The notes: generated by a model from the sequence alone, not told the origin. DNA of 64,000 nt from Pithys albifrons albifrons (GCF_047495875.1 NC_092470.1:21691185-21755184), one strand, 5' to 3'. Positions 1 to 15,100 are shown, numbered from the stretch's first letter. A program made the numbers and translations.

Positions 1-31
1 GAGGGCAGGGAATGGCAGCAGCAGCTCTCAC

Positions 32-141
32 CTGGACAGCTCTTCCAGCTTGGACTTGGCATAATCCAGGCTGTTCCTCTCCACATGCTCATGAGGGGTG
101 TGGGCCAGCAGCTCGTGCAGTGTCAGGATGTACCTGGGGAT
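32..141 (-). CDS. RASGRF1: RASGRF1 coding exon 8 (last exon in window)
   Basis: Encodes [16 protein letters not shown] through KSKLEELS, close to the end of the DH domain, and leaves two bases of a split arginine codon at a CCAG/GTGAGA donor. The next exon is beyond the left edge of the window. Confidence 0.95.
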
Positions 142-3100
142 CTGTAGCACAGGGGAACAGGGCCAGGGGTCAGCAGAGGGCCCTGGGGGCTGCAGGTACC
201 CACCCTGGACTGCTCCCAGTGCCACTGAGGACACCATGGCTGGGGACACTCTGATCTGGGAGGTTAAAGTTTCAAAGCTTCTTAAGCCAAAGCTGAATGA
301 AGAAGGAAATGGCAAGGGGCTATGCCCAGGACCCTGCTCTCCCCTGTCCCTGTCCCAGAGGTGTGGGGCAACCAGGGACAAGTTGAATCCTTCCTGAATC
401 CTTCCACAGCACCAACAAGCCCAGTGATGGCTCGGGAGAAATGTGAGACCACCAAGGTCCATCGCCAGGACATCTTCATCCAGGCTTTGCCTTCCCACCA
501 TGCAATGCCACCCGTGGGGATGGAGTTTGCACTGTTCATCGCACTCCTCTGGGCACCTCTGGTGGGGATCCCAGTGCCAGCAGTCACCTGGAACATGGGG
601 TAGGTGAGGAAAGTCTCCAGGGTCCTCTCCTCACAGTCAGGCTTGGCCTCATAGTGCTTGAGCAGCTTGTCAAAGTCCCGGTTCTGCTTGCAGTGGGCCA
701 GGATCTGCAGGCTGTACTGGTGGTTCCGCACAAACTCCTGGTAGATGTTCAGCATAGGCAGCAGGATGTCGAACAGGTCAGCTGTGAGCAGAGCAGGGGG
801 AGGGAAGTGGGATCCTCAGCCCATGCCTGGGTCCCAGCACAGCCCTCCATACCCTGAGATCACACCCAGAGCACCCTCCAGGTTTCCCACGCCTTATGGC
901 ACCCCCAACTCTGCCCCATTTGGGTTTAAAGAGGGTCTAATGGGACACAGAGGTGCTCTCCAGCACCAGCCTCCCTGTGCAGGGTGCAGCCCTCCATCCC
1001 ACCACCTAGCACAACCAGGAATGCAGGAATTGGGGTCCTCTGGGGTTTTTAACTCTGTGACCAATATGGCCAAGCAACAACACGCTGTGCAATGTGTTTT
1101 ACTGCTGGTTGGCCAACGCCTGTTTTGTTGCAGGAGGAGGAAGAGGAGGAGGAGGCAGTGGCACTCACCCAGCACCAGCGTGGGCCAGCTGGAGATCCGT
1201 GCCTTCAGGCCTTGGTAAAAGATTTGGTGCAGAAACATGATCGTTTCACTGAAAGAGGAACCGAGACAGGACTGAGCCAAACCAGGAACAGACAGATGAA
1301 CAAGCAGCAAATAATGAGGGTTTAGACAAAATCCCCAGCCCAGGGGGAGCAGGGCAGCCCCCAGACTGGCTGCAGGGGGCTGCACAACAGGGTGCAGAGG
1401 GTCCCTGGGGCCACAGGGAAGACAGAGCTACAAGCTCCTTGGACCACTTGGCAGGAGTGCCCCAGTGCCCAGGGTGGGAAGTGGGTGCCTGGAGCTGCTG
1501 CAATGATGCAGAGCTCCCAGAGCACAGGACGGAGCTCACCTGTTGAGGAAAATGCTGCTGACGTCGTCGTGCGTGATGGGTGGCTTCTTGGAGCTGGCCG
1601 CCATCCGCAACGGCCGCAGGAAGTTGTTGACCAGGATGTGGAGCTGCTGGACATACTCGGCCTCAGCCTCCAGCATGCTGAACACCACCTGGTTCCTCTT
1701 GCGCATGCTGTCTGCGTGGGGGGACCTGATGTAGTCCTGGATAATGGTCTTCCACTTCCTCCGGCACAGCCAGCCCCGCAGGAAGCTCTGCACCTGAGGG
1801 AAGCAGGGCTGGGAGCTAGGGAGGGGGCTGGGGGCCCAGGTGGGGCCCCCCCACCTGGCACAGGGTGTCCAGGAGGTTCCCTGGGTCTGTGCTGAGGTGT
1901 GTGTGCTGGTGCCTCTTCCTGGTGGTGCTCTGAGCCCTCCAGGCTGTGAATCCAACAATAATTCTTAAATCCCTGGCAAAGATTGCCCAGAGAAGCTGTG
2001 GTTGACCCATTCCTGGAAGAGTCCAAGGCCAGGGTGGACAGGGCTTGGAGCCACCTGGGATAGTGAAAGGTGTCCCTGATCACAGCAGAGGGTGGAACTC
2101 AATGAGCATTAATGTTCCCTTCCACTGAAACTACTCCATGACTCCATCATCAAAAACACCCTTTCCTAATGCAATGTCCCCTTTTCCAGAGATGCATGGA
2201 GGACTCCTACAAGAAGCAAAGATCCCATTTAATTCCTGACCTTACAGGCACAGCCACAATACCAGCCACTGTCCTGCCAGGGCTCAGCCCTACCCAGCAC
2301 CCCCAGTTGCTCAGTGAACTAGGGCACCAAACCCCGCCAGAGCCAGCACGTGCCTGGGCACCCAAACATGCAGAGATGCATTAAGACCATCCAGAAAGTT
2401 TTCTGCCTCTTCTTTATGTTACTGGGCACCTGCAGCACATCCCACTCCATGCCCAGCACTCCAGCCCCACGTGCAGCTGCTGCCTTGCCTCAAGCACAGG
2501 GTTCAACCCCTCATCCCCTGCACGGGACAGTGGGTGCCTGGGCCCCGTCTCTTGCTCCCTGTGGGAAAGCTGTTGGGGTGATGGTTTTGCCTTGGCCAAA
2601 ATAAAAGCTGTGACCATCACCACAGGAGGAGATATCAGAGGTGGTGCACAGGGAGAGATGCCTCGTACATCCAGAGAACACCAGGAGTGACCCAACAACA
2701 GATGGGTTCCCAGTTGGACAGAGCACATTTTACCCCTAAAAAACCCTGCCAGCAGAGGCACCTGCTCAGACACCTCTGCCAGCCCCCCAGGGAGCACGTC
2801 TGCTGTGCCTGCTTGGACACCCTGAGGGCCAACCCTCTCCACTACACACCTTCTTGATCTTCTTGATGTCACTGTCATCGTCGCTGGGCGCGCTGGTCTG
2901 GTTGGCCTGGATGCGCTCGTGGTCCTTGAGCAGGGAGGCGATCTGTGGGCACAGGGGTGAGCAGCTGCCCTGGCACGGCCTGGGGGCCAAGGACATCCCC
3001 CACCGTGCTGGGAATCAGCGTGAGCCTCTGCCTCAGAGACAGACACAGGGATACACCGTGCTGGTTCTGCCTTAATGGGAATCCCAAACTCACAGAATCA

Positions 3101-6100
3101 CAGAATCCATTAAGTTGGAAAAGCTCTGAGTTCACCAGTTCCAGCCATGCCCCCAGCACTGCCAGGCCACCTCTAACTCACGTCCCCAAGTGCCACATTC
3201 TCACAGCTTTTAAATCCCTCCAGGGATGGGGACTCGATCAGTGGATGAAGCAGCTGAAGAAACCTGGCAGAGCTATCAGGGCACCCCTGACTTAGCACCT
3301 CCAGCACCCCAAACACATCACCTGGAAATCCTGCTGGGTGCCCAACACAAACCCCCTCCCTGTTTCCTGAGACAGAGTGCACAGCAAGTCAATAAGCACA
3401 ACTTGGAGAGAAAATGCCAGAGCAGTCTGAAGCCTTGGCACCCCAAAGTGTGCAGGAGGGAGCAGCGCCCCGGCCGTGGGATGGAGCCGCCAGCTCCCGG
3501 CGCTGCAGTCACCGCTTCTCCCTGCACCTTCTCTCCCTCCTCTGCTCATCTCGTGGCCAGGTCCCCACGGCCAAAACTACTTGGGAAGTGACAGGAGAAG
3601 GCAAGAAAGCAGCACATGTGCCATCCAGAACGTGGGAAATTGGGAAAATGTGACTGGAATTTTGAATTTATAGAAAAGAACAGAAGTAAGAAAACAGCCT
3701 GGGAAGATTACTTTCCTGGGGGGAATAAGACCCATTTTGGAGAGAAAGGAGGAACAAATGGGGGTTTTGCTGTCTGGACTGTTTGGAAAAAGCAGGAACA
3801 AGCTGGAGGTGGTGGCCATGGTGTCAGGGTCACTGATCCAGCCCCTACGCAGCTCCATCCATTTCAGCCCATTTCACTATATGGTATCAGATTGTAGAGA
3901 TTTTAGAGCTTTTTCCTCTCTGTGTGCTCTTCTGGAGAACCCTGAGTCCCCAAGACCACTTGCACACCCCCTGCACTTAAGGGCTTGTGGGCATCAAAGC
4001 CATTCCCATTGGGCAGCAGGACCCACGGAAAGGGTTCGCCAGTGCCACAGTTTTATTTTGTTTTGTTTTTTTAATTGAGTGAGCAAAATTTGCACATTAA
4101 AGTAGAAGATGATGATTTGATCCCTGCTTCAAAGCACGGGGAAGAGTGAAAGCACCCAAAGTGAAACTGGTGTGCCTGAGCCTGGGGACAGGACACTGTG
4201 GCCCTGCCAGCAGCTCTGGGCCAACCCTCAGCTAATTGCAGGGTTCCAAACATCTCCCAGCTCCCTGGACACAAGCTCAGGGGGATGCTCATTCTGCTGC
4301 CTCTGCCCCTCAGGGGAGAAGGGTCACTCCAGCCTGGAGGTTGGACCAGGCCTGGGGAGCTCCCAGCCAGTGCAGGACAGGGGTCTCAGGAGAAACCCCA
4401 CTGAGGGGGGAGCCCAGACCCACCCAGGGGAGTTTTGGGGCTGATCTTGTTCTGCTGGAGAGCACAAATTCAGCAATCCTGGGAAAGACTTGTGGCTTTC
4501 CATCCCCACAAGACCAAAAAACCTTCAGTGCACCCCAACACATGGTCAGAGATTGCTATTGATCTGCTCTTTTTAACCCAAAATTTCCAAATGTAAGGAA
4601 AAGCCCAGCAAAAGGACAGGCCAAACCCTCCCCTGCCCTCACTGCCTCTCCAGATGCCTCCCCTGGGGAAATTTTGAGGTTCTGACTCATTTAGGCTTGA
4701 GGTCTCAGCCAGGCTGACCTGCACCCAGCTGCCTCCACTCCGATGCCACTGCCCACCCCCTGCCAGGCACAAGGAGGGGGCTGGTGGCAACACTGGCTCT
4801 GGGTGCTCCCACCCCGCTGCCCACTCACCGCTCTGCCTGCACCTGAACCAGAACTCACCTCAGCCAGAGCCCAGTGAGAGGGTACTGAGGGACCACAGCC
4901 CTGCAGGGCAGGGTGCAGGAGCACAGGGATGCCAGGGAGCAGGGGGATACCCCCAGTACCAGGCATCCCCTCTGCCACCAAGCATCACCCGCAGCACCAG
5001 GCAGCACCCATGCCACAGAGCATCCCCACAGTGCTGAATGTGCCCCTTCTGCCAGCCATGCCCTGCAGCCAGGCCTCCTCCTCCGGGTGCCTGAGAGACA
5101 CACACGTCCCTCGGCACCGACTGCTGAGTCATCTGTGCACCTTGTTGCTGTCTGCTGTACCTGGCCTCGTGTCACCCTTCCCACCCCCCACACCGGGAGG
5201 GAACTGCTGCCAGAGCTGCCAGGACACACTGAGGGCAGCAGCTCCATGGGCTGATCCTACGAGATTGCTGAGTGCAGTGTCTGGGTGTTCACAGCACTGT
5301 GCACAGCGACCCCCTGGGTACCAGAGAGAATGAGTCCCCCTCTGCCCTGCTCAGGTGAGACCTCACCTGCAGAGCTGTCTCCACCTCCAGGAGCTCCAGC
5401 ATCAGAAGGATGTGGAGGTGCTGGAGCGAGTCCAGACGAGGCCATGGAGATGCTCCAGGGCTGGAGTCCCTCTGCTCTGGAGCCAGGCTGGGAGAGCTGG
5501 GGGGGCTCACCTGGGGAAGAGAAGGCTCCAGGGACACCTGAGAGCCCCTTCCTGAGACCTGAGTGCCTAAAGGGGCTCCAAGAGAGCTGGAAAGGGACTT
5601 TGGACAAGGGCCTGGAGAGACAAGACAAGGGGGAATGGCTTCCCAGTGCCAGAGGGCAGGGATAGATGGCATATCGGGAAGAAGTCTTCCTGATAAAGGT
5701 GATGAGGCCCTGGCATAGGTTGTCCAGAGAATCTGTGGCTGTCCCATCCCTGGAAGTGTTCAAAACCAGGCTGAATAGGGCTTGGAGACACCTGGTCTAG
5801 TGGAAGATGTTCCTGAACATGGCAGAGAATGAGATGAGCTTTGAGGTCCAGTCCACCCCAAACCACTCCATGAGTCTGAGATATAGTGGCTGTGTTCCCC
5901 TCTCACAGGAGGCAAGGACCAGCTCCCCAGCCCACTCCCCAGTGCTCCTTGCTGGGATGAATCCTTCCCTTCCACAGCAGTTGTCCTGGCTCCAGGGAGC
6001 ACCCTGAGCCCCCACCATGCCAGTGCAGCACAGCCACAACCACTTTCTGCACCACTGCTGCAAGGAAAAACCCCAAGGGAGGTGATGCCCTTTCTTCTCT

Positions 6101-9100
6101 TTGCAGGAGAAGGGCCAGCCTGGTGTCATCAAAAGAAGCAGAACCACACCAGCCATGACACCCCCGGTCCCTGCCCACACAGGGATGGCACCTGCCCACC
6201 CACAGGCCACCCCTGCAGCCACAGGGCAGCACCGGCCACTTCACCTCGGCCTTGAGGCGCTCGATCTCGATCTCGCCATCCTCGATCTGCTGCCGGAGTT
6301 GCTTGGCAACAGTCTTCTCTGTCTCCACAATCTGCAGGAGATGGAGGTACTTCTGCATCAGTGCCTCGTGCTCCATCGCCAGGTTCCTGTAGCTGCAGCA
6401 GACACGGCCATGAGTGCCCAGTCCAGGGACCTCCAGCCACTGCAGCCCCAGCGCGGGACTGCAGCCTCAGGCACTGCATTTGGACAAGGGCTCCTCTTTC
6501 CCAGCTGCCCACGTGCTGCTCTGTCCCCTCTGGATCAGAGAACCACAGAGGGAATGAACCAGGGGGCAGTTCCTGCAGCTGGGCATGCTGCTGCTCAGAC
6601 AGGACCAGTCTGGGGAGGAAACAGGTTCCCCACGGGGGGCAAACAGAAAGGACAACACAAAGCCAGTGCAATTGTAAGAAACAAAAAACCCCCAAACATC
6701 CATGGCTAAACCTCTGTCACCCACCACATCCCAAAAGTTTATGGAGAAGGACATGTGACACAAGTTCCTACAGAGTCCTGGTCTAATCAGGGACTGCAAA
6801 GATAGTGTTTCTCCCATTCCCTGCTCACAGCTCCCACCTCATCCCACACCTCGCTGCCAGCCTGGAAACCTCCTTCCCCAGAGAGGCACCTGTGCCGTGC
6901 TGGCACCTGACCCCTCTTCATGACAGCTGGCCTGTGCCAGCCCTCCCAAGGCACACAGACAGGAGCCTGACAAAACCCCTTCCTGGCCAGTTTGCTGTTC
7001 CAAGTGAATCCCTTCCAGCTGGGCTTTGAACCCGGGGGAGAACTGGGCATCCTGCCAGCACCAGGCTAGTACAGGCAGCACCAGTGGCATGGGACTGGGG
7101 TGGGGGACAGCTGAACACAGCCCCCTGCTCCTCATGAGGGTGCCCAACATGGGGCTAGGGGGCAAAAAGGGTTCTGTTGTGCCCACTGGCAGCACTCAGC
7201 TCAGTGGCATCCTGCCCACAGCCCCCTCAGCACAGCTTCACCCTCAGCCCACTCACCCTCAGCACACAGGCACAGGGACATACCTGGCATGAGCTATGGC
7301 TGCCACCCACTCGTCGCAGTCCTTGGCATCTTCGGTCCTCAGCTCCAGGGTCTTCTGGTTCTCATGGTTGAAGTTAACGGTGAAGTAGTGCTGGGGGGCA
7401 GGCACAGGGGTTACAGTCACGCTGCACACAGAGCCAGCAGAAAGCACTTCATGGCCCACCACAGGCTGGTTCATCAGAAAAACACATTTGGAAACACCAG
7501 GAGCACAGCCAAGACATGCTGCCCCCAGCACAGCCATGCCCCTGGCGAGGACAGGGCTGGGAAATGCTCCAAGGGCAAATCCCACAGGGCAAAGACCCAA
7601 AGAAACCTAAAGCCACCAAACCCACCCATGTGAAGGGGACTTCAGTCCTGAGCCTACAGCAACTGCCCTGGGGACACCCTCACCTGTGGAATGGGGCAGA
7701 GCAGCGAGGATGCTGAGCTGGACCTGCATCCCTGCCTACATCCATGGGTTAACCCCTGGACTCAATAATCTTAGAGAGCTTTCCCAGTCAATGATTTTAT
7801 AACCTTATGATCCCTGCCTGCATCCATAGGTCAATGGTTGGACTTTATGATCTTAGAGGTCTCTTACGTTGATGATTCCATGATTCCTGTCTGCATCCAT
7901 ATGTTAATGGTTGGATGAGATGGTCTTAGATTTCTTTTCCAATCTTTTTCTTAATGATTCCATGATTTTACAATCCTTGCCTGCATCCCTGCCTGCATCC
8001 CTTGGTTGATGGTCAGACTCGCTGTTCTTGGAGGTCTTTTCCAACTGTAATGATTCCTGATCCCACGATCCCTGCCTGTGTCTGTGCCAGTGCGGGGAAT
8101 GTGGCCCTCGGGCACAGCCGAAGCGCTGCCACCCCGAGGTGACGTGGAGCAGAGCCCGGGCCCTCGTGTCACACCCGGACCGGGGGCTCCGGGGGGAGGT
8201 GGCCACGGTGCAGGGCTATTTTTAGCCTCCCTTGACATTTGCAGTGTTTGTGCTAATCGTGTGTGGTGCCGCCGCCGGGTTTGTGCCGCTCCTCTGCTTC
8301 CCTGCAGTCTCCAAGGAAACAGGTACCACGCTGCAGTGCCGGATCCTGCCCGGAATAACTGGGCTAAACCAAGCCCACTGGAACGAGCTCATCCTGACAT
8401 CATCTGCTCCTCTGTTGGGTTTAATGAGGGACTGAATTCACAGGTATCTTGTTGAAAAACCACTGCAAGCCCAAGGTGTAGCACTGGCATCTCCCCTTGC
8501 CCCCCAGGGCATGGGCAGCTGCTGTCTGCAGGCACAGACCCTCAGGTGCCATGAAAACATTGATGGGCACCACAATGCTCTTCTTTTCCCATACCTGATC
8601 AGGCCCAGGGGTGCTGGGGAGAAGGGCCACCAGAGGGGTGCAGGAGGCTCTGGGTGAACCCAGGATGCTGGGGAGCCCTGGGGGGAGCCAGGGCACAGAC
8701 TGTCGCTGCTCCCAGGTGATGCCAGCACAGGCAGCACAGACTCAGCAGCCCCCAGCTGCCCACCTAGGGCTCGTGTCTTGGGATAACAGTCTGAGAAGCA
8801 CCCTCAGAGCTCATCCAACACCCCTGGGTCCTGCAGAGGAGAGGAGGGCCAGGACACTGGTTGTTGCAGGGATCCATTGAAGATGCAGCTCCTTCACTTC
8901 TGCCCAGGGTCCTTTAGGGGAAAGCTCTTTTATTGCTGATCCCATGGACAAGCTTTCTCCTTATGGAGCCATTCCCATGGTAAAATACCATCATCCATCA
9001 CCCACCCCAAGGTAATACACCATCATCCATCACTCACTCCTTCCTCAGCCTGCTGTGCTCAGGTTGCCCAGAGCTCCGTGTCTGCCTGGGGGACACCTCT

Positions 9101-12100
9101 GGAGCTGCACCAGCTACCCAGCCCTTTGCTCCTCATCCCCTTTTCTCTCCCTCCTACCCCTAAAGTCTTTTACTCGCAATTGAGGGGAAATTAACCAGAA
9201 ATTCATGGTCTCTGCACAGTGTGATTCTGTGCCTTGGTTTTACACCCATCTCACATCCCTTCACTTGTAACTGCATCGAGAAGAGCCCGTCAGATTGGCA
9301 AAGCTGGAAACGCCCCCCTTAAACACCAACGAGGTGTGGGGGAGCCCCTTCGCCACCCAAAGCCCTTGGCAGCTTCTGGTGCTGTGGGTTCAAACGACTC
9401 CAACACCACAGTGTGCATGATCCACCAACACCAACAGCTGGTGCTCAGACAAGTCCCCACGGGACCAGAAACACAGGGAGATGCCCCCAGGGGTGCCCTG
9501 AACTGGTCCCTGCCTGGCAAGAGGGGATGGGATGGTGAGCCCCAGGCTGCTCTTCCCAGGGGCTGAAGGTCCCATGTGGATGATGCAGCATCCATGTGAG
9601 CTCCTGGGGTCCCTTGGGGATGACACAGCACCTATTTCTGCTCCCATGGGCAAGTGCATCCACTGAGAGTCCTGCACCCATGAGCAGGACCAAGCACCTC
9701 ACCAGATCAGAGCAGACTGACCTTCTCCAGAGCCCTGGGAAACCACCAGATACGGGGCCTGTCAAAGGTTAAAATAAGGGGTGCAGAGCCCAGGGCAGGG
9801 ATCAGGACCAGGATCTGGGGCACTGACCCTGAACAGGTGCCCACTCTGCCCCGCTGCCCTCTTTGCCCACTTGTGGCACCCCCCGACACTCCAGCTTTGG
9901 AAGGTTTTGTCAGGCAGTTCCTGGTTCATCCAATTTAAACCCAAAAACTCAGGCAGGTTTTACCAGTGGCAGTTTCAGTGCTGTTGGCAGCAGAGCCAGA
10001 CAATGGGGGCTGGAGGCCTCCCAGCCCCGTGGGGCTGCAGCCAGGACCCCTGAGTCCCCACTCCTGCTCCTTGTGAGATCCAAAGCTGGCTCCCTCCAGC
10101 ACACACTGCTCGTGCTGCTCCAGTTTATCCCCACACAATTACCAGGAAGTGCAGTGTGCTGGAAAGGAGGAAGTTATTTTATATTTGAATAATAAAACTC
10201 CCACCAGCTTTTATCTACGCCTAACTGATGATCCCTCTCTACTATCACAGTGACACATCGTACCCAGCAGCCCAGGAGAGCTTCCTGCTGCACCCACTGG
10301 GTCAGGGACTGAGGACCAGGACTAGAGCCATGGACAGGACCAGCACAGAAACAGACCCACAGATGGGACTAATGCAGACTGGACCTGCAAATTACTGGAC
10401 CAACCCCACGGACAGGACCAGCACTGAACCAGCAATTCTGCCCAGATACAGCAATTCTGCCCAGAATAATGATATAGGAGAGTTCCAGGTCACCAAGAGA
10501 AACATTAAAGCATGTCCAGGGGCACCCGGAGGCCCAGAACCCCCTCGGGCAACCATCACCTGGCCACCCACAGCCCCAGGACCACCACACAGCTCCCCCT
10601 AGGCCCTGCCTGCTGCAGTGAGGGGTTATTATCAAGGCTCCTGATGTGCAGAAAGACTCAGAAATAAATCCAAATAAGCTTTAAAATGATGCATGATTTC
10701 CAAAAGAGACAACCAACCTATTCCCATAATTCTTTTAAATTTGGAGCAGGGCATTCTTCTGCCTGAACAACTTGCCAGACCCCTAAGGACGTCATTCCAG
10801 AGGCTGCTCTCCTTGCACCCCCACACTGGTGACTGCACATGTGAGAGTGGGGGACCACGAGGGAACCCCCCCAGCAATACCAAAGCAGTGACTGTCACCC
10901 TTTCCTTGTTTTGTTGTGCCATCCCAGGATTCTTTCACCCCATGGGAATGTTCCCCGTCATCCCTCTGGAGCCGCCTACCCTCCAGCCTCCCAGAATGGG
11001 GAGATCCACGGCCGCCTGTTAGTGAAGCTGATGGTTATTCCAGTTGACACAAAGGGCAAAAGGAGGAGAATTTTCCTTCTCTGGATGGATGAGTCTAAAA
11101 ATCCACAGCCAGCCATGGCAACTCTTAACATCCCTGACCTACATACCACACGCTTTGGGAAAATAGGACTTTGGAGTCGGATGCTCCAGCAGCTCATTTC
11201 TGTGCTGACAATAAGAAAAAAATTCCAAGAGGCTGCAGTTTCCCTCCTTTGCTTCAGGATGGGCTGTCAGGATGCTCACAAATGGGTGCTAGAGGTAAGT
11301 ATCACCTGTGTGGAGTAGGCTCTGGAGTCATGGGCAGAAATATTTGTAAAAAAATTAAAATACATCAAAATTTCCCTGTTTTTTTCCAGTGATCTGGCAG
11401 GTGGGCATGCAGGCAACGCCAGGACTAACACCATGAGCAACCCTCCTCACTCCAAAATCCCCACATGACATCGCTCACCACAGCAATTAATTAAAAGCCC
11501 CAAATTCCCCCAGAGCTCATGTATAGTTCAGGTTTAAGTCCACAAATTATGATCTATAATCCCAAAAAATCAGGTTGCATGGAATTATATTCACATAGAA
11601 AAGTTCCCGTTGCCTGAGGTGGCTGATGTTCATGCACCTGTGGCCAGTGCTGGGATCTGGGGATCCAGTGCCTGGGATGTCAGTCCTAAAGTCTGGAAAA
11701 CCTTCAGAGTTGCCCTGCTCGGGATGCCCACGGGTACCTACAAGGCCCTGCTCCACAGATGGGATCTGTCCCCCCTGGCCACCCTCCACAGCCCTTTTTG
11801 GGAGTGCCCAGGTGAATCCTCACAGCTGGATCCTGTGGCCCTGCTGATGCACCCCCAGAGAGCTGTCTGAGCTCTCCCATTGCCAGGAATGGCTCCATCA
11901 GCAGGGCCTTGGCTCTGGGAGAGCTGGAGCTGCTGGGCTGGCAGGGCCTACTGCAGATTCCCAAGGTGCTCTCAGTGCTCTGTGTGCTGCTGGTGCTGGG
12001 AAGAGCCATGGCTTTCCCATGCCCTCCTCGGCTGTACAGGAAAACGAGTAGGACTGGGTTTGAACACATTGCAGGGAGATGGGAGACAAACTCTCTCCTG

Positions 12101-15100
12101 GATGTGCCAGTGGGAATTGTGTCCACAAGCCTTCTGTCACCCCATGGGAACCATGGCCACATGCACCCACTCACTGCCTGCTCCTCTCAGCTTTGCATCG
12201 TGGTGCAAAACACTCCCTTGAGTCCTTCCTACCTCTAACAGCACAGACACAACCATGGCCCCATCCCTGGAACACACTCTGGAGATGGTGCAGGAATCCC
12301 CACCCATGGGCAGTGTGTGCCCAGGAGCAGCCCTGGCCTGGGGGAACACAGCTCAGCACTGAGGAGCTGCAGAGCCTTGAGCCAAGGGGGCCACTGCCTG
12401 ACTCAGCACCCCGATGGCTCTGCCTGAGGGCTCCTGCTTAGGAACAATGCACAGCACCTGGATACGGGTCTGCAAACGGACACAGGCAGTCGTGGTGTTC
12501 CCAGTCCCAGAAGAGTTCAAAAGCCGTGGAGATGTGGCACTTGGAGACCTGGTTAGTGGTGGCCTTGGCAGTGCTTGGGAAATGGCTGGACTTGATAATC
12601 TCAGAGGGCTTTTCCACCCTTAGTGATTCTGTGATTCCAAATCCAGTGGCAGGCTGGATTCAAAGAGCAAACCCAACTGCGTTTTCAGCTGCCCAGCTGA
12701 CACACGATGGAGAGTCCTCACCTGATACCACGGCCTTCCTGCTCCCCAAGGTCAGGTTCAGATCAGTTTTGGACCTGCTCGGCTCCTCCTCCAGGATCTC
12801 ACCTTGGCTGGGCACCCTCCCCATAAGGGCACCCCACATCCTGCCCACCCCCACCGAGCACACACTGACATGGAGGGCAGACGTGGCCACACAAAAGCCC
12901 ATCCCAACATTGTCACTCTGGGGGGCCAGGGACAGCAGGGCCGGGGGCTGGCACAGCCCAGACACCATGGCAGGGTCAACGGGGGGGGCCACCACCCCAA
13001 CTCACCCCAGCACCACTGGCACCACCACCCCAAGCAGCTGCATCCCAGCCTTCCATGACAAGGGGCCAACAGGTCAACCACATGGACCCCTCCCCTGGCC
13101 ACAGCCTGGCCTCACCCAGCAATAAAATATCTTCCACATCCAACTGGTTGGAAGGAAAATTCATTTGTGGAAAAACACAGCAAAAGCAGAAAACAAAGTT
13201 CCAGAGGTGGCAAATCCCTCTTCAACGTTCCAATTTTCCAAATATCTTTGCTGTCTTATTCTCACATGTGCCAATGCTAAAGTTCACCACGTTCCATGGA
13301 AAAAAAAACCAAAAGCAAAATATGTGCACTTTAAAAGAGGGGGTTTGAAAATCACACTTCTTAAAATTTCTCCTTTGTGGTGATTTGGGAACCTTTCAGG
13401 CTTTACTCGAGCAAGGAAGGAATCCAAACCTGTAAGTCCTCTGCGTCAGGGAACACTGTCCTCAGAGCTCCAGCTGAACTGCCCAGAAAAATAAATACCC
13501 TCAAAAAAAATTAATGTGGATCATAGGCAGTGTTAGAAATTTCCTCAGCACCTTCCCTTCATGGGATGCTGGGCACAGCTGGGTACCAGGTGAGGGGGAA
13601 GCCAAGGCTTTCCATGGTGTGGGGAACACAGACCCTTTCTGTGTACCACCCGCTCCTCCCAGCCCAGCCAGGCTGCAGATCTGCACCATCAATATTCACC
13701 ACTTATCTCATCTCTGGGCCATTAATTAGCTGGCAGAGCAGAGGACATCCAGAGCTCCCGCACCTCCAGTTACATTTGGCCTAAGGAATTACACAGAATT
13801 ACGAGCCAGGAGCTGAACCACAGCACACACACATGGATCAGCAGATGGGGAAATACCTGGCATGGCAGGAGATCCCCGTGACAGCAGCCCCTCACTCAGA
13901 GCAAGGATCAACCCTCCAGGTGCATTCTGAACTGGAAAGGGGATGTGACATCCTCCCCATAGGGTTTGCATGGTGGAAAATCTCTCCATCCCAAACACGA
14001 GGAGTCAAAGCCTTGATTCCAAGCTTGATTCCAACCTGGCCAGGAAGCTTGACTGCAACCTGGCTGGCAAACTTGATGGAAGCTGAACAAGGAACCCACA
14101 ACATCCATGACTGAAGGGACAGTAGTGACAACCACAGCAACATGACCCCTCGCAGCCACAGCCCCCAAGATGCCACTCTCTGGGGCTGCTCTGACATACA
14201 CACCAGGCTCCCAGGAGCCTCAGCTGGGCAAAACACACAGTATTCTCCTCTGTACAGGGAAATGTTCCCGTGCTCCCAGCCAGGAGGAAGGGAACATGCC
14301 AGGGAGCAGTGGTGCTTGGCTCTCATAGCAGGGCTTTCCAAGCGCCAGGAAGAGCCAGAATTGAGGGCTGATTTCCCACCAGGCTGCCCCATGCCCCAGG
14401 TGCCTCGGGGAGGGCCCACGGGCCCCATTCCGCAGTCTGCCGGCAGTGCTCCCACCGCCTCTCCAGAGCCTGCTCAGGCAGGAATTATGCAAGACCTGCA
14501 GAGCTGGACCCAAAACACACCGTGCCTCTCGCACATCCCCAGCCTGCTCTGGAAGTGCCAGGACCCCCTGTCTGCTCCCAGTGAGGGGCTCCCGGTGCCA
14601 ATGTGCCAGGGGCACCCACGGGGTGCATGGTCACGCTCAACACACCACGGCCAGGGGGTGAAACCAGCTGGCTCCTGTGCACACTGAGACTGGAGGTGGT
14701 TTTGGAACCAGTGGATGGGGATTTGCCCTCCAAGCTGAAAGCCAGCCCTTCTGCCCCCCAGTCTGGCTTCATCCCATCCCTCCTGGCTGATTCGGCACAT
14801 CCCAGTTCCAGCAAACCTCCCGGGACAAACGCACCGGGGGCTGCCAGCTTCCACACCACGCTGCTCCAGGACACGTACTGCGCCCGACACACGCGGGAGA
14901 AACGCACCCTGGGCCCGTCCGGGGCTGAGTGCCCGTAGCCCTGAGGCCGACCGATGGATCCAGATTCTCCCAGCGCCTCGCAAAGGCTTTGGTGTTTTCG
15001 CGCTGATCACCCGCAGACATCAGCACTGGCAAAGGGCACTGCAAACCAGCGCCGGCATGGGAGGCATGGGGGACCCCACTCCACTTCTCCCCCTGCCCGG

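Larger units (their letters stand above)
2943..6244 (-). other. RASGRF1 intron 3
   Basis: A 3.3-kb intron with two CR1 fragments in opposite orientation (about 3090-3260 minus, 5350-5895 plus). The 4.0-5.3 kb part is GC-rich unique sequence with no exon I can support. Confidence 0.85.
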
